Shown here: positions 11,048 to 23,356 of the stretch, piece by piece
Position numbering within the stretch: the first letter of the stretch is position 1
Layout: each line of letters starts with the position of its first letter
Source of the DNA: Apostichopus parvimensis
Lineage: Eukaryota > Echinodermata > Holothuroidea > Aspidochirotida > Stichopodidae
NCBI GenBank assembly: GCA_000934455.1
Contig: KN884835.1
Coordinates: forward strand, 104,948-140,014
DNA length: 35,067 bases
Reading direction: 5' to 3'
Notes under the pieces: model-generated
The model's input: only the letters and a program-made list of their open reading frames with translations
Told to the model about the DNA's origin: nothing
Database searches by the model: none
Program-made: the position numbers and the translations under genes

Positions 11048-11814
11048 GTTGGTATTTTCCATTTTTTCTATGGTGTTACCACAATGATCTCTTGATAAAT
11101 GTGATTTCTTCTATATTTATTACAAGGAATTGCTAACCTTCCTGTAGACAATGTTTCCATTCAGTTGACATTGAACTCTTCAATACAATACTTTTGAAAC
11201 TTATTTGTCAACTTTACTGTTTTCTTCATTATCGTAACATCTCGCACAGTTATTTTGCGTTGACTAATTGTTTATATAGAACCGGCGTTGCACCCTGAGA
11301 AGAAGCAAGTAAATATGATTACAACCAATGGAGTGTTTAATAGAAATTTTCAGTAGAAATTTAAATCAGAATGTTGAAAAGGTTGAAATGGTAAGAGGAC
11401 CTTACGAATTTATTCGTAATGTATTACTATTGAAAATTGGGTTTCGTTTTGAGTATTTTATTTTCGTTATGAAATCAGAATAATATTTACAGGTAAATTG
11501 ATTTGAGCATTAATAATATATAGACCGGTTTATTATTATCAATATGAAGTTATTCAACATACTGTCAGACATTCAGTGTGCAATATATATTCATTTTTTG
11601 GTTAATCGAAGACACGCTAAATCTTTATTTGTATTTGTGTTCTTATTTTAACCATTACTTCAATTATATTTTAAAACAAATTCCAGACAACCATTTAACT
11701 AAGTGATACTGTACAGTATTTGTTAATTTGATTGTGTTTACTTTCAACTAGTTTTGTTATATGCAATAAATATTTGAGGGTAATTGTTTAACTCATATGA
11801 CTGCCCCTTTCTAG

Positions 11815-12055
11815 ATTTCCAAGAAGGACAAGAAATGAAGGCAAACATGAAAGAAGATTCCACTGAAGTAGACGAGGAAAACAGATATTTAAGATATGTT
11901 GAATACAACTATTGTGTGTATTTGTAATTTTGAACTAAATGTTGTGAAGAATACTGACGGTTTGCTCCATGGAAATCAACGAAGGCAAAATATTTAGTTT
12001 GTATTTATGATATTGTTAAACCAGTGCTTCAATCGTACGTATAAAAGTAAATAAA
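11815..12055 (+). CDS. candidate last exon and polyadenylation signal of locus A
   Basis: A strong acceptor (gcccctttctag) precedes 11815. In phase 0, as expected after exon 5, it reads seven residues (ISKKDKK) and TGA at 11836-11838. Another frame is open to TAA at 11925-11927 and encodes a Lys/Glu/Asp-rich 36-residue tail, which looks more protein-like but needs a phase-1 donor that I could not find. An AATAAA lies at 12050-12055. A possible small exon after ttatatag at about 11280 (29 bp before gtaaat) does not fix the phase. The 3' end of the gene is therefore unresolved. Confidence 0.35.
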
Positions 12056-12719
12056 AAGAAAATATTCCAAAGCAACATATCATGAGTGATAAAGAAAGAT
12101 GTAAACTGATTGACGACCGGATTTTGTGAAGAAAGCTGATACACAATGGGGATTTACCTTTATTCTCAGTAGGCTTTAACTAGTTAAATGGCTCATGTCT
12201 TATGCTACATCAAGAGTACTTTCTTTGCGGATATAATGCAGCAACTACGCATTAATGTACGTTTTATCATTGCTGTACGTTTTAATAACAACTACTATAT
12301 ATTTAGTATATGAGAAACCATCAGGATGAAGTCATAATTGTTAGATATACAAAACAGAAAAGAAAAAGGAATCCATCAATTATTCTATTACGAAAAAGAA
12401 TGTATTTTAAGACAAGAGCAATTAGCTATTTTCTAGCCATAAAAAAGGAAAAAGAAAAAGAAAATTATCTTTGATGATTGCCAAGATAATTGGATACGGA
12501 TGAATCTTTTACCAAACACACCGAGACTGTACCCACAGATGGAACCTTTCAAAAATAAATCACATTGTGAGCATTCCTCATGATTCTTGAACACATTTGG
12601 TCATTCCATTCATAAAGTTTTGTTTTATACCTTACATTCCTCAATCTTTAACTATGATCTAAGCAGATGAACCTTATGACATAATTATAAGTAAAGGATA
12701 TCATGGGTCTTACTCCCAT

Positions 12720-13037
12720 TTTGTTGTTTTGATTTTTTACTTGCGATCTTCTTTCTTTAGTATATCTTTACTATATACATTTACATTGCACTTAAGTAAA
12801 TGTGTGTCGTTATTTCTCATAAAAGTAGGCAAATTTGTGAACTTGCATATTTGTTTTTTTATGCGTGCTTGAAACGTTTAAGTAATATCATTGCATATCA
12901 AGCATTTTGCTGTTTTGATTGTTTGCTGGTGATTATCTTTGTTATCTCTTTACCATCATCCTTTTACATTGCATTTAAGTAATGTATGTCATTATTTCTC
13001 GTGATATTAGGCAAATATTGTGAACATGCATATCTGC
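12720..13037. repeat. diverged tandem duplication (about 12720-12853 and 12903-13037)
   Basis: Two segments share gttttgatt, tttacattgca, ttaagtaa, gttatttct, taggcaaat and gaac-tgcatat landmarks in the same order, offset by about 182 bp. They are noncoding and AT-rich. The surrounding 12.06-13.9 kb shows no supported gene. Confidence 0.6.
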
Positions 13038-13973
13038 ACTTTACATGTTTAAAGTAATATATTTGCAAACAAGCTAAACAATAAAATTCCATACTACTTA
13101 TTACTGAATAGTTGTTTCATCATGTGGTGTTCTGGAATCGATACGAAAAGAGGGTCGACTAATCAGAAAGAAAATATGGAAGATATTTAAATGGTATATA
13201 AATGACTATTTCTATCATCTAACACTCTTCTCAACAAGCATGTAAAAATAATAGTCATAAAAAAACCAAGTACTAAAATGATAATGGGTGAAACTGTTTA
13301 TTTATTGCTGATTATTGCTAATTAATGCTGATTAAATATATTAAACAACGTAGCTATAAGCTTGGCGTCAAATCTGTGAACATCGGGGTAGTAGTATCTT
13401 CTTGTTAGGAATAAATGAAATTAAATGATGATTAATCGTGACCAACCACAATCCACTGTGTACTGTTAAGCTGGAGTCGATACTGATGATAGATCATCCT
13501 TCAGTGAATGGGAATACACTCAAACATCTCCAGGTATAAAGAAAGAAAGAACACAGAATGTCCATTTGCAAAGTAATGAAATATCTCTTGCCTTGATCCA
13601 AGTATCTATGGTAAGATACCTCAAGATTCTTAATTATCGGTAAAAGTATTGCTTCGTGAGTATAACTGGTGGAGAAAAAAGAAGGTAAATAAGTGGGGGA
13701 TGAGTCGATGGTGAGTCCTCAGTTGTAATATATTAACCCCTATTGGAAGCGTGGTTTAACGGCTAAGGGGAGAAGCTGTGGATAGCGTCACTGACATTTC
13801 TTTGTTTTGTTATTTATTTATTTCATAAAATGCATCAATAGTACCATTATTTATCGCAGTGGTTTAATCGCTTTCACCCAATCAAGTACTCAATTAAATA
13901 TGGTATGCTAAAGAAGGCATTGGCAGTCCTTTAAGGAATAGTCTGGTGGTTGAACTGACTTGCATTCCTACAG

Positions 13974-14294
13974 ATATTTTTCGGATCTGATGATATTTCT
14001 TGAAGGCTTCTGGCAAAAGCAGTTTGGATAAAAACATCCAATTCACTTAATGTAACGGCAGAAATAATAGTTTACAACAACGGAACGGTAGTATTCGATG
14101 AAGTTACAAGAAATAAGAACATTGACTCTATAGCAGTAACAGCCAACAATATCACATTTCAAGTATAAATCAAGCGGAAGATTAGTAAATGGAAAGTGAA
14201 TATGTTTAACAACATGAACCATGATGACATCCAAAACCACCTACTGTACTGTGTTGCATCCTCTGCTACAATCAAAAGAGAATCATATCAAACT
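13974..14294 (+). pseudogene. decayed Ig-domain exon
   Basis: After an acceptor-like tcctacag the plus strand carries a mostly open frame ending at a donor-like AG|gttaac. It includes AVWIKTSNS, N-linked sequons (NVT, NGT, NIT) and then DDIQNHLLYCVASS, which resembles the end of an Ig domain (D..x..YxC). It has in-frame TGA at 14001-14003 and TAA at 14166-14168, and no matching first cysteine. It looks like a relic of an Ig exon from an ancestor or relative of the neighbouring receptor. The level of decay makes this tentative. Confidence 0.4.
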
Positions 14295-14299
14295 AGGTT

Positions 14300-16375
14300 A
14301 ACTCAATCGACCATATCTCGATATAGGACAGAAATATTGATATAAGGGTTTAAATATAACATCTCTCCATTAACCCTGACGCTCTTGAAAGGACTCGGCA
14401 GTCCAGCGGTGCATACTTGGACATATACCCAACCATACTAAGAATAAAAGGGAAGAAAGTACACAAAATCTCACATACGTTGATTAAAATATGTTGGCAT
14501 CGCATCATCATACCCATGCGCAGATACGTAAAACAATTCAACCTTTTACACTCAAACTAACTAAGAAAGGTTCATTTAACATATACAAATATTATATTTT
14601 AAGCCACTCCATACTATAAATTGTTCATCTCAATTTGTGGATGTTCGTATAACACATCTACCATCTTGGAAATATCCTTGCCTAAAAATAGCATGCTATT
14701 GTGATGGAGTTTTGCAGCCGTGAACAATTTAAAGTGCCATGAGTGCATGGTGACGTAATAATCTAGGGAAAAAACGGCACATGAACTATAAGTAAGCAAA
14801 CAAAGCATTCTATAAATCAATAAATACCAGGATGTGGCTGTCAGATAGTTGCTAATATTCCATAAACAATATCAATATCGTATAGTTAATGCATATATTA
14901 ATGGCAATATCCCATGCTATAGAGTATACTATATTCTAAACTGTCTTGAGTTACATAACGTAACCGTTACAAGAGTCTCTAACTCAAAGGCCAAATGTAG
15001 ATTTTTTTCTAATTTCTCATTGTAATACTTGCAACTTTGTGCTACTTCAGTAAATTCTCATATTACTAGCATTCATTTGTAAAATGCAAAATGAATTAAC
15101 AAATTAAAACGAAAGTTCTTTTCGGTTTTGCAGCAACACATGACGTTTTCAAAAATCAACAGCAACAACAACAACGGCGGAAATGAGCACGTTTGTCGTA
15201 TAAATATTGTCTTGATATGTACACTGTATCTGGTTAAGGAATGGATATATATATATGCTTAACACGTTAGGAATTAATGAAACAAAGATGTTTGTATTAT
15301 TTACACGTCATTATTCAAAAATTAGAATGACATTCGGAAACATAGTATAGATAAGGTAAACTGTTAAAGCCAAAGACATTACTTTTTCTAACACGATAAA
15401 ATGATATATGTACTATAAATGAACCAATTCCAACTCTTACCACCTAACACATATGCGCGTTTGTTCTGATAATGGCTTAGCACCTTGACCCTTCTCTAGC
15501 ACACTTTTACGTCCGTGTTCTTCTCCTTTAATTTATTTGTGTGTATGTTTGGGGGCGGTATTGGCATTAGTCATTTTTCGTAAGTTTTGGACTTGTTTTC
15601 ATTATTGAAACAATAGCTATACTTCAACTACAAGGTTTAATTGTTAATTGTGTATAGAAAGTGAAATCATTATACACTCAACGATCTCAAGATCTTCGGC
15701 TCCGAGTACATGTTAAAGAGGAGGAAACTATACCGTGGCGCTTCAATGGAGTTTAATGTATTGACCAATTGCTTTTGATTACTGACTACCTATGCCCTAG
15801 ACAAAAACTTAATATGGTACTACTGGATGAACAGTCACCGATATCTTCTCAGATTAACATTTATTCCAGCAACAGAAATTCACCCTTTCCCTTAAAATCA
15901 TGCTAAACATGAACTGCCAATTACACTAAACATTAACGTTTTCACAAATGTATTGATTTATTTGTAATCATCAGGAAAGCATTAAAAAGTGTATAACAAA
16001 GCTATGAACGACATAAACCCTAATCGGCTCTTTTAAAATATGTCAATTTTCTATGTTAGTAGTATCTAAATATGTGAATGGTTGGTTCATTAGTATTTTG
16101 ATAGGAAACTCTAAAATGTGGGGACTGGAACTTTAAAAGCCAAAGAGGTTTCTCCCGGAATTGGCACACAATAAATGCACTTGTTGCACAGAAGCGAAAG
16201 TACGAACAACTTTGTTTATGTACTTTTTGAGCAAGATTGGACACTGTGACGCATGTTATGTGGTTAATAACTCTAACAGTCAAGGAGGAAACAAAATACT
16301 AATACACGGGAAGAACCAAAATACACACGAACCTTCAACGGACAAAAGTTCTCATGAGGTTAAGTCGACTTCACC
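14300..16375. other. intergenic, no supported gene
   Basis: AT-rich noncoding sequence upstream of locus B. A short frame at about 15660-15757 ends in a charged segment followed by TAA and could be another exon relic, but nothing can be assigned. No TATA or initiator element can be fixed with confidence. Confidence 0.35.
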
Positions 16376-16460
16376 ATGCGACAATTAGAAGTAAATCGTT
16401 GCCACCTTTGTCTTTACTTAATCATATTTTTGACAAGCAGATCACGCAAAGCCTCTTCTG
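16376..16460 (+). CDS. locus B exon 1: signal peptide
   Basis: The ATG is preceded in frame by a TAA five codons upstream, which fixes the start. The exon encodes a basic N-region, a hydrophobic core (LCLYLIIFL) and then SRSRKASS, ending in phase 1 at donor G|gtaagt. This is a secretory signal peptide for the receptor ectodomain. Confidence 0.75.
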
Positions 16461-16614
16461 GTAAGTATATTTATGTTTGTTCTCTCTCACATATACATTC
16501 AGCTACATCCCTTCCACTCTCTTTCTCTTTATGGTTAAAATACATATTTTTGGTGCTTTAATTCCCGATGTTAATTAATTTATAATAGGCCTACATATAT
16601 ACTTTGCTTACCAG

Positions 16615-16929
16615 AAGCCAACAATGACACATCAACAACGTTATCTGACTTGGGAGGAATAGCCGCTGGAACTTGCTACTTTGAGGTAAAAGAATCTGAC
16701 TTTATAATAACTTGGCAATTAGAAGGGGCCCCTGTGCTTCGTCATGATTCCAGCGATTATTCTTCGAAAGTTGTGGGCCGACATAATTCTACAATTGGCG
16801 AAAATGGAAGAGTTGCCGAGCTAAGCATTGTGGATATCACATTTGAAGACTCCGGTACTTACACTTGTGCCAAATCATATCTTGTTGAGGGATTACCAGA
16901 GGAATATAAATGGATTTTACACGTACAAG
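16615..16929 (+). CDS. locus B exon 2: Ig domain 1 (V-like)
   Basis: The 315 bp phase 1-1 exon holds one Ig fold: first cysteine in AGTCYFEV, core tryptophan in ITWQLEG, and DSGTYTC at the F strand. Acceptor ttgcttaccag and donor G|gtaact. An N-glycosylation sequon is at HNST. It is intact and shows no lesion. Confidence 0.85.
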
Positions 16930-17593
16930 GTAACTATGATATCAGTGTATGTCTTTCTGATCAACTCAATTTGATTTATAAATGTTTATTATTTATATGT
17001 AGGGAACACTCAGTTTTACTAATATTGATCAGCCAACTAATCAAACTTACATGATGATCAATTATTTTGAAAGAGAGTAATATTCACAAAGTATCTTCTT
17101 GCGTGTAATGTTAGCTTATTTTAAACTGTACAGATTATCATGTAGACCAAATCTTGGCAAATCAACGTTAAAGCTTGGCAAACTTCATTATATCTGTATA
17201 CTTTCCATAGCTATGATTCAAATGAACAGTTAAATTTTTAAGCTCTCTACAAAAGACTTCTTCCAACAACATATGATATTACAATAAGAATCAATATAAA
17301 TCAATGCCTCATATATGAGTCTTGTAACTTAAGTTGTTTATACATTAGCTTTCTGTACAATGCCTTAGGTCTAGTTTGAGGTTGTTACATAATTTGCGTT
17401 TCAAAATATCGTTCGTCAAATTGTATTGTATTTTATTTTATGTGCTCTCTATGAACACTGCGCCCCATACTACCCATTGGTTGCTTTGTGAGACATGTAT
17501 TTCCTTTATGTCACTCTAAGATTTGACACCTACGCATTTACAAATATTCAATAGAAGTACACTATCACTGTAACGTTCTTTCATACGTTACAG

Positions 17594-17887
17594 GTAAACC
17601 AGAAATAGAACAAAAGAACATTCCTGTCGAGAGTGAAAATGATGTCGTAGCAGAGTGCTGTTTACAATATTCTAACCACCATTACCATCCTACGTTTTCA
17701 TGGTTGATAGACAACAACACATTTCCCATTAGATCTTCTACACCAAGGTATACTTATCATCATGGAATATATACCACGTGCAATGCCATTTCATTTGTTT
17801 CCAAGCGAAGTTGCAACAGCGGAACTTAGGAATGCTCGTTAATAGGTTCCGGACCGGTATCCGCAAGAACTAAGCTGAATATTTTGT
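17594..17887 (+). pseudogene. locus B exon 3: Ig domain 2 with in-frame TAG
   Basis: The 294 bp phase 1-1 exon has good splice sites (cgttacag, then T|gtaagt). It encodes VVAECCLQYS, the core Trp in FSWLID and, at the F strand, CNSGT-TAG-ECSLIG. The stop at 17827-17829 sits exactly where the nearly invariant Tyr of the YxC motif belongs, one base away from TAT or TAC. The frame stays open on both sides. Skipping this symmetric exon would preserve the frame and remove the stop. Confidence 0.8.
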
Positions 17888-18263
17888 GTAAGTGTAATTC
17901 TTGCCAGTGTACATTTGAATTCATACATTTGCAATACATGGTAACAAATATGTAAGTTGTAAAGATCGCTGCTTAAAATTAACATTTACATATGATGTAT
18001 TGGTAAATACAATACCAGGTGTACAGGAAACTGTCGTGTAGCTATTTTACGATCCATAGTGTATATGATGATATTGAAAACTTCAGAAAGTCATTACTTT
18101 GGTAGACTAGTCTACGTTATGTTTGTCACTATGTACAAAGTTAAAGCTCTTCCTTAAGATTTTCATTTTTCTTCCAAAATAAAAATAACAATAAAGTAAA
18201 ACTGTTAGCAAACTGGTTATCCACTAAAGAGCCTGTGTAAGAGAATGTGTAAAAGTAAGTTGG

Positions 18264-19043
18264 CCTGACGTTCCGATCCTATAGCAGGATCTTCTTCAAA
18301 GGCTAAATGAAAAAATACAGTCACAGAAGGGACAAAAACACGCACAGAATACAGACAGGTTAATGAGCATAGTGAACACAAGAGATAGATGTAAGGGGGT
18401 TAGTAGACAAGGGATGGAGAGAAGAATGAAAGAAACCATCAGGGGCAGAGGAGGGGTAGGAGATAAAATGTAGAGGGACAAAGAGAGGATTAAGGGAAGA
18501 GGGTAGGGAATAAACTAAAGAAAGACAAAGACGGAAAGGTGTGGAGCAAAAGGGTGGAAGAGAGTTATGAAAGGTGGAGTGAAAGAGGGGGGGGGGGCAA
18601 AAGAAAAGTTAGTCATGTTCAAACTACACATTTATAGTTCATGAAAAACTTTGTGACTCAAAATAAGGATGTAATTTATCTTAATTGGAAAACAAAATAT
18701 ACTGAAATAATATATAAAATAAGTAACAATCTACCCATTTATTGCAAAAGAAGACTTTCTCCATTTTTATCTCACCAAACACAGTGCCCCCCCCCCCCAA
18801 AAAAAAAACAATTACATCGTTTCCTTCTTAATCACAGTTCTCATTTCTACACGCACTTGCACTTGTCATTTCCTGAGCTCTTTCATCTCAATCGTTTCGT
18901 ATCTCTTCTATTTATTTCTTTATCATCTGTACTATTCAATTTTGCTCTAGTAACTGTTCAATAGTCCATTTAAGCTGTTCCTTTATGTGTCTGTCTAGGT
19001 ATGTCCTCAGTCTGGCGATGATCCTGCTGGGATCAAAACGTCA
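18264..19043. repeat. inverted-repeat element with GATCCTGCTGGGATC-type arms
   Basis: Left arm 18264-18291 (tgacgttccgatcct then agcaggatc) is matched inverted by 19018-19043 (gatcctgctgggatcaaaac then gtca). Between them lie a purine-rich half (about 18300-18600, with a G10 tract near 18590) and a pyrimidine-rich half (about 18760-18990, with a C10-A9 junction). It lies inside the intron between Ig exons 3 and 4 of locus B. It is probably a foldback or retroelement fragment, with the family not assigned. Confidence 0.55.
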
Positions 19044-19109
19044 TTCCATGAAAATTGATTATATTGATCTTCATAACATACCATATCAGTACTGTTCAAG
19101 GGTAGGCTA

Positions 19110-19420
19110 TAATAATAATAATGTTCGATTTATATAGCGCTTTATACCAGCGATAGGTATCAAAGCGCTTTACAGACGTTATATTACCCCTGGTCAGTGA
19201 TAACCTGTCCCAGAGACAATCCCTCCAGTCGGCAGCAGTTATATACTGCGCCCAATGACAAGTTATCTCACAGGTACCCATTTAACCCCTGGGTGGAGAG
19301 AGGCAAGTGAGATAAAGCATCTTGCCCAAGGACACAACGTAATGAACTAGGCAGGAATCGAACCAGCAATCCTTGGATCACGAGTCCGACGCCTTAGCCA
19401 ATTGGCCACCACGCTCTCAT
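19110..19420 (-). mobile_element. tRNA-derived SINE, minus orientation
   Basis: On the minus strand the head reads as a tRNA-like RNA polymerase III promoter: an A-box-like TGGCCAATTGG and a B box GGTTCGATTCC, spaced as in a tRNA. A body follows with gtccttgggcaagatgcttt, then a tail aaagcgctatataaat ending in ATT repeats. SINEs of this layout are common in marine animals. It sits within the locus B intron before exon 4. It is not a functional tRNA gene, because the cloverleaf is degenerate and there is no terminator. Confidence 0.8.
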
Positions 19421-19585
19421 AATACCGTTTGATTTTCATTCAGGATGTATCATGTATATGTAGCATGTCTTCTGCTTACACAAACATTTCCTTAATGTTC
19501 AGCTTTTACATGACAACAATGTATTTTGCTCTTTATTTTTTAAAGGGTGGCGCTATAAATTTAGTGTTTCTTAATTTCTTACCAG

Positions 19586-19903
19586 TTTCTGCTAATGTAA
19601 GCTGGGAAACAACGAACCAAGATGGAAACTACGTTTTACTGGAGAAGAGTTATGTTGCTAATACTACATGTAGAACAGAGGGAAATCCGGCTCCAGTAAC
19701 ATATTTGCAAATGTTCCAACCGTTTTTGCAGGAGTGGCAAAACGCATCGGTGGAAGATATTGTCCTGACGAAGAAGGAAGATGTTATATTCAGTAGCTTC
19801 TTGTATAACATTAACAATATGACATCTGTAACCATGAGATGTGTTTCATATAACGTTGTAGATCAGCCAGCATATAGCGCTGATATCCATGTTTATTATT
19901 TTC
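19586..19903 (+). CDS. locus B exon 4: Ig domain 3
   Basis: The 318 bp phase 1-1 exon has acceptor ttcttaccag and donor C|gtaagt. Ig-like cysteines lie in ANTTCRTEGNPAP and in VTMRCVSYNV. There is no core Trp, so it is an I- or C2-like domain of lower canonicity. Several sequons occur (NVS, NTT, NAS, NMT). No stop codons interrupt it. Confidence 0.8.
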
Positions 19904-20566
19904 GTAAGTAATAATTATTACAATTGTAGAAGCTTCAAACATTAGTTCCACATGATAGGTACATTACTGCAGTCAAAGCACCTTCATTTCAAACATGGAA
20001 CCTGTTCATGATACAGCGTTTCGGTTTAAAAGTTCTTTGTTACTCAATAACATCAGAAATATGTTGCACTTCATATTGACAATGTTTGAAAGATTGGATT
20101 TCTTAGGATGTCTAGTTGGAATATTCAAACTAAATACATAGTGTAGGCTGCTGTGAAGCTATGGACCAAAAGTACATAATGTTTTAATTTGTTAGGACTT
20201 GAGGTATATGTGCAAGTTTATGTTGTGTGTGTGTGCAATATTGCATGATATTTTCAAGTGTGTTGTATTTGTAATATTAAAGAATATGTTATTTGTGTCT
20301 TTCCTCATCTATGTATTTTCATGATATAATACTTTTCCGTTTGAAAAAACTTGATAAGTATTCGAGTGTTGAAGAATGCATGAATGCGAAATGAGAAGAA
20401 AAAAAAACAGTGTACATGGATACAATTTTAAAACTCTACTCCAATTACAACACAACACTTTTCTTAAACTTCTTTGTGTTGTACGTTTGGTTAAAATGTT
20501 AAATGCTTACTCAAATTAATAACAATGTTAATGTCACCTGCTATTTTTTTCGTTTTTTTTTTACAG

Positions 20567-20857
20567 TGGAGGCGAATGTAGACTTGATGCATCAAAAAAC
20601 AATGGAAGTGTCTAAAAATCAGGTAGTGATTTTGGTATGCAAGGCAAGTGGTTTCCTAATACCAAATGTCAACCTACAACGAATTAACAACTTGTATGAA
20701 TGGGAAAGTCTGTCTAACCAACCACATATTAATGAGAGCGAGTCACTATGGTGGTATGAGCTAAAGGAATACAGTGACAAGGATGCTTACAGATGCTTGG
20801 CAAACAACACAGTTGACGAATTTGCAACAAGTGAAGTAGTCGTCTTGAGCGTAATAG
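20567..20857 (+). CDS. locus B exon 5: Ig domain 4
   Basis: The 291 bp phase 1-1 exon follows a very strong polypyrimidine tract and ends at G|gttaga. Ig cysteines are in VVILVCKASGF and DAYRCLANN, the latter with the KDAYxC form of the F-strand motif. It is intact. Confidence 0.8.
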
Positions 20858-21353
20858 GTTAGAGAATTCATTATCACATTACGATGATTTTTTTATAATT
20901 TTCCGCTTGTATACCACTTGTGTGTAGCGTGTATACCACTACACACTGAGTTTGTCGTTACTTAGATCAGCCGTTTGTTCGTCTTTTGATGGCTTTAAGT
21001 TATTTGACTACTTGCAAAATATCAATTTCATGCTAAATGACGAATCACCCATGGTATAAACTATAAGGGTCGTACCTGCCCTATGTAATCTGCATAAGAA
21101 CTACACTCAAACTGGTACATTTTGTATGTTTAGATACTTAACAATTTGATCAAAAGAATATCCCAGTTGGCTACAATCTAGCTAACGGTAGTTATATGTG
21201 TATACTCATGAATAGGCGTTGTATATGTGTTACAATGTTTCGGATTGATTGAAGTACAAAAACCACGGTTAATGCACACAATAAACAGACTTCTCTAATT
21301 TCCATTGACAAGTTGACTATTTGAATACATAATTTGGTAACACGATACTTGCA

Positions 21354-21530
21354 TGACTTTTGAACCGGTTTTTCATGTTCCATACACTCTTTCTGTGAAC
21401 GTTACAAACACTTCTAACTACACAGACATAGTACATTATGCCATAGTATCTATTAACAAATGTAAAGAAAATGTATATAAAAGCATTGCTACAAAACATT
21501 TCTCACCAACAACACTATGTGGGTATATCG
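21354..21530 (+). pseudogene. locus B exon 6: membrane-proximal stalk exon without acceptor
   Basis: An open frame rich in Ser/Thr/Asn with sequons NVT, NTS and NYT ends at a good phase-1 donor, ATCG|gtaagg, matching the phase of all other ectodomain exons. No AG exists between the in-frame TAA at 21338-21340 and the exon body. The sequence at the expected junction reads acttgca|TGACT, which a single lost G (cttgcag) would explain. Without this exon, exon 5 can join exon 7 in frame. Confidence 0.5.
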
Positions 21531-21797
21531 GTAAGGGATGTAAACAACTCAATTAACAATCGTTGCGATGTGACGAATAATTCGATCATTTAATAAACCG
21601 CTTTGTGGAGAAAGAACACGTGGTATCGCAGCACCATGCTTTCGTTTGTCGTGAACATCCGTTACTGTGTTGTCCATACGATCATGGTATACCACGATAA
21701 ATAATTATCAATATGCTTTAGAGTTAACTGAGCAGCTAGTTTGAAATAACTTCATGATTTCAGTCTATGCGGTAATTTCACTTTTGTTTTTACACAG

Positions 21798-21908
21798 GAG
21801 GCATCAATCCTCTACCAACAGACAGTACACAACTCTTCTTAATAATGTTGATCTCATCGGTCGCTGTTGTTTTCTTTATATGTCTCTTGATCATTCTTGT
21901 ATGCAAAA
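21798..21908 (+). CDS. locus B exon 7: transmembrane helix
   Basis: The 111 bp phase 1-1 exon (acceptor tttttacacag, donor A|gtaagc) encodes a short polar lead, then a single ~23-residue hydrophobic segment (LFLIMLISSVAVVFFICLL, then IILVC) and a basic residue. This is a type I single-pass membrane anchor. Confidence 0.85.
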
Positions 21909-22225
21909 GTAAGCTATCAAAAATCTGTCTTTTTTGTTTATTTCACCCGGCGTACTGATCTTTACCAACAAAATCGATAGTCTCAAACTTTGTGGTCAAT
22001 TAAATTGTAATAAATATAAATTTGCGACAACTTTTCTTTTCACACAGTTAACTTCTTATGATCTGTTCGTTTTGTCTTTGAATACAGTTATTAGAATTTC
22101 AATACGTAGTCTTCAGAGCTATCCATACATTGTTTTAATCACTTAATAGTTACTGCAAAAGCTTGAATTTCATAAGTATCAGGCAAGTTAACTACCTACT
22201 TGCTGAACGTTTATTTTTTTTTCAG

Positions 22226-22265
22226 AATACTTATTGTCCCTTGGAGATGATACTGGATTTACACG
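22226..22265 (+). CDS. locus B exon 8: juxtamembrane
   Basis: The 40 bp exon (acceptor ttttttttcag, phase 1 in, phase 2 out) encodes KYLLSLGDDTGFT. Its phase matches exon 9 exactly, giving GFTRNDDAV across the junction. Confidence 0.65.
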
Positions 22266-22907
22266 GTATTAGACATTGTTATCTATCAATGTTTATTTTT
22301 TATTTATCCTCAAAATATCAATTTATTTCTTGGATGCTGCTCTGCGTAAAAATAATTCTACATATTTTTCCTTCAATTCTTAGTTTTATTAGTATATACA
22401 CAATGTAACGCCTTAATTTTTAAATTGCATTTCAATTCTAGGTAAACTAGGAAATTTCGCGCTTTGCACAGAAAAGACCACCGTTAGTGTTTAAGTTATA
22501 GAGATACCAATGATGAGCAGATTGAATGGATATCACATCTTCGAACCAAATATGTTATATCTGTTAATGTTTCTTATCCAATACACTGTTCATTTGGTGT
22601 AGTAAAGATTGGTTTACAAATGTTGATCATAAAATATCGACGTTCTAAACCTAGCACAGGTTTTCCTTTATGGTTATATTCACTGTAAACATAAACGAAA
22701 GTTGAACAAGTAAAGCGTTCACTGACATATATGTACGGCGCTTATTTCCAAAAGTCTAAACACGGCGGCTTCTTTAGTTTTACGACCAACAACAAAATTG
22801 AAACCAAATAACTCACTTAGGTTAAGCGATTTATTATTAATAAGAATTCATATGCCACACGACAGTTGCATCATATCTATATTTAGTCCTGCTTTTTTGT
22901 TATTAAG

Positions 22908-22969
22908 AAACGACGACGCCGTTACTGTTGATTCTGGAAAGAAGAAAACTGAAAATCTTGATACATTTG
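22908..22969 (+). CDS. locus B exon 9: juxtamembrane
   Basis: The 62 bp exon (acceptor ttgttattaag, phase 2 in, phase 1 out, donor G|gtaaga) encodes RNDDAVTVDSGKKKTENLDTF, a charged cytosolic linker. Confidence 0.65.
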
Positions 22970-23176
22970 GTAAGAGATATATGCTTATTAGTCTCGCTGT
23001 CTTAATTTTGCATATTGCATACTTGGCAAGTAGGAATTTGATGGCTTCATATGCCAAGCAGTATTTGTGTATGCACTGATGTATAAAATATCACATTCAT
23101 AAACGCATAAGAGGGATATTGATTAAACACATAGAAACTGTAGTTTAACAAACGAATATCATGTTGGTCTTACTAG

Positions 23177-23356
23177 AGCTATACTGCACCATACCAAATG
23201 ACACGGGAACTATGAATGATGACACCATGTTGTTGATACCTGAAAAGGATTTAACCCTTGGCAAACAACTTAAAAGGAGTGCATTCAGAAAAAGATGGAA
23301 GGGCAACTTTCGTAAAGAATCATCTGTTATCGATGTTCATGTTTCAAGTTGTGGAT
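23177..23356 (+). CDS. locus B exon 10: kinase N-lobe start, degenerate glycine loop and VAIK
   Basis: The 180 bp phase 1-1 exon leads into the kinase domain. LGKQLKRSAFRKRWKG aligns with the family pattern LGxxLGxGxFGxVxxG, but all three loop glycines are Lys, Ser and Arg. The strand beta-3 position reads VIDVHV, with His where the ATP-anchoring Lys of VAVK belongs. ATP binding in the usual mode is unlikely. Confidence 0.75.

Noticed and set aside
19110-19420. Possible tRNA gene on the minus strand
   Set aside because: A and B boxes are present, but the cloverleaf is degenerate and it continues into a SINE body and ATT tail.
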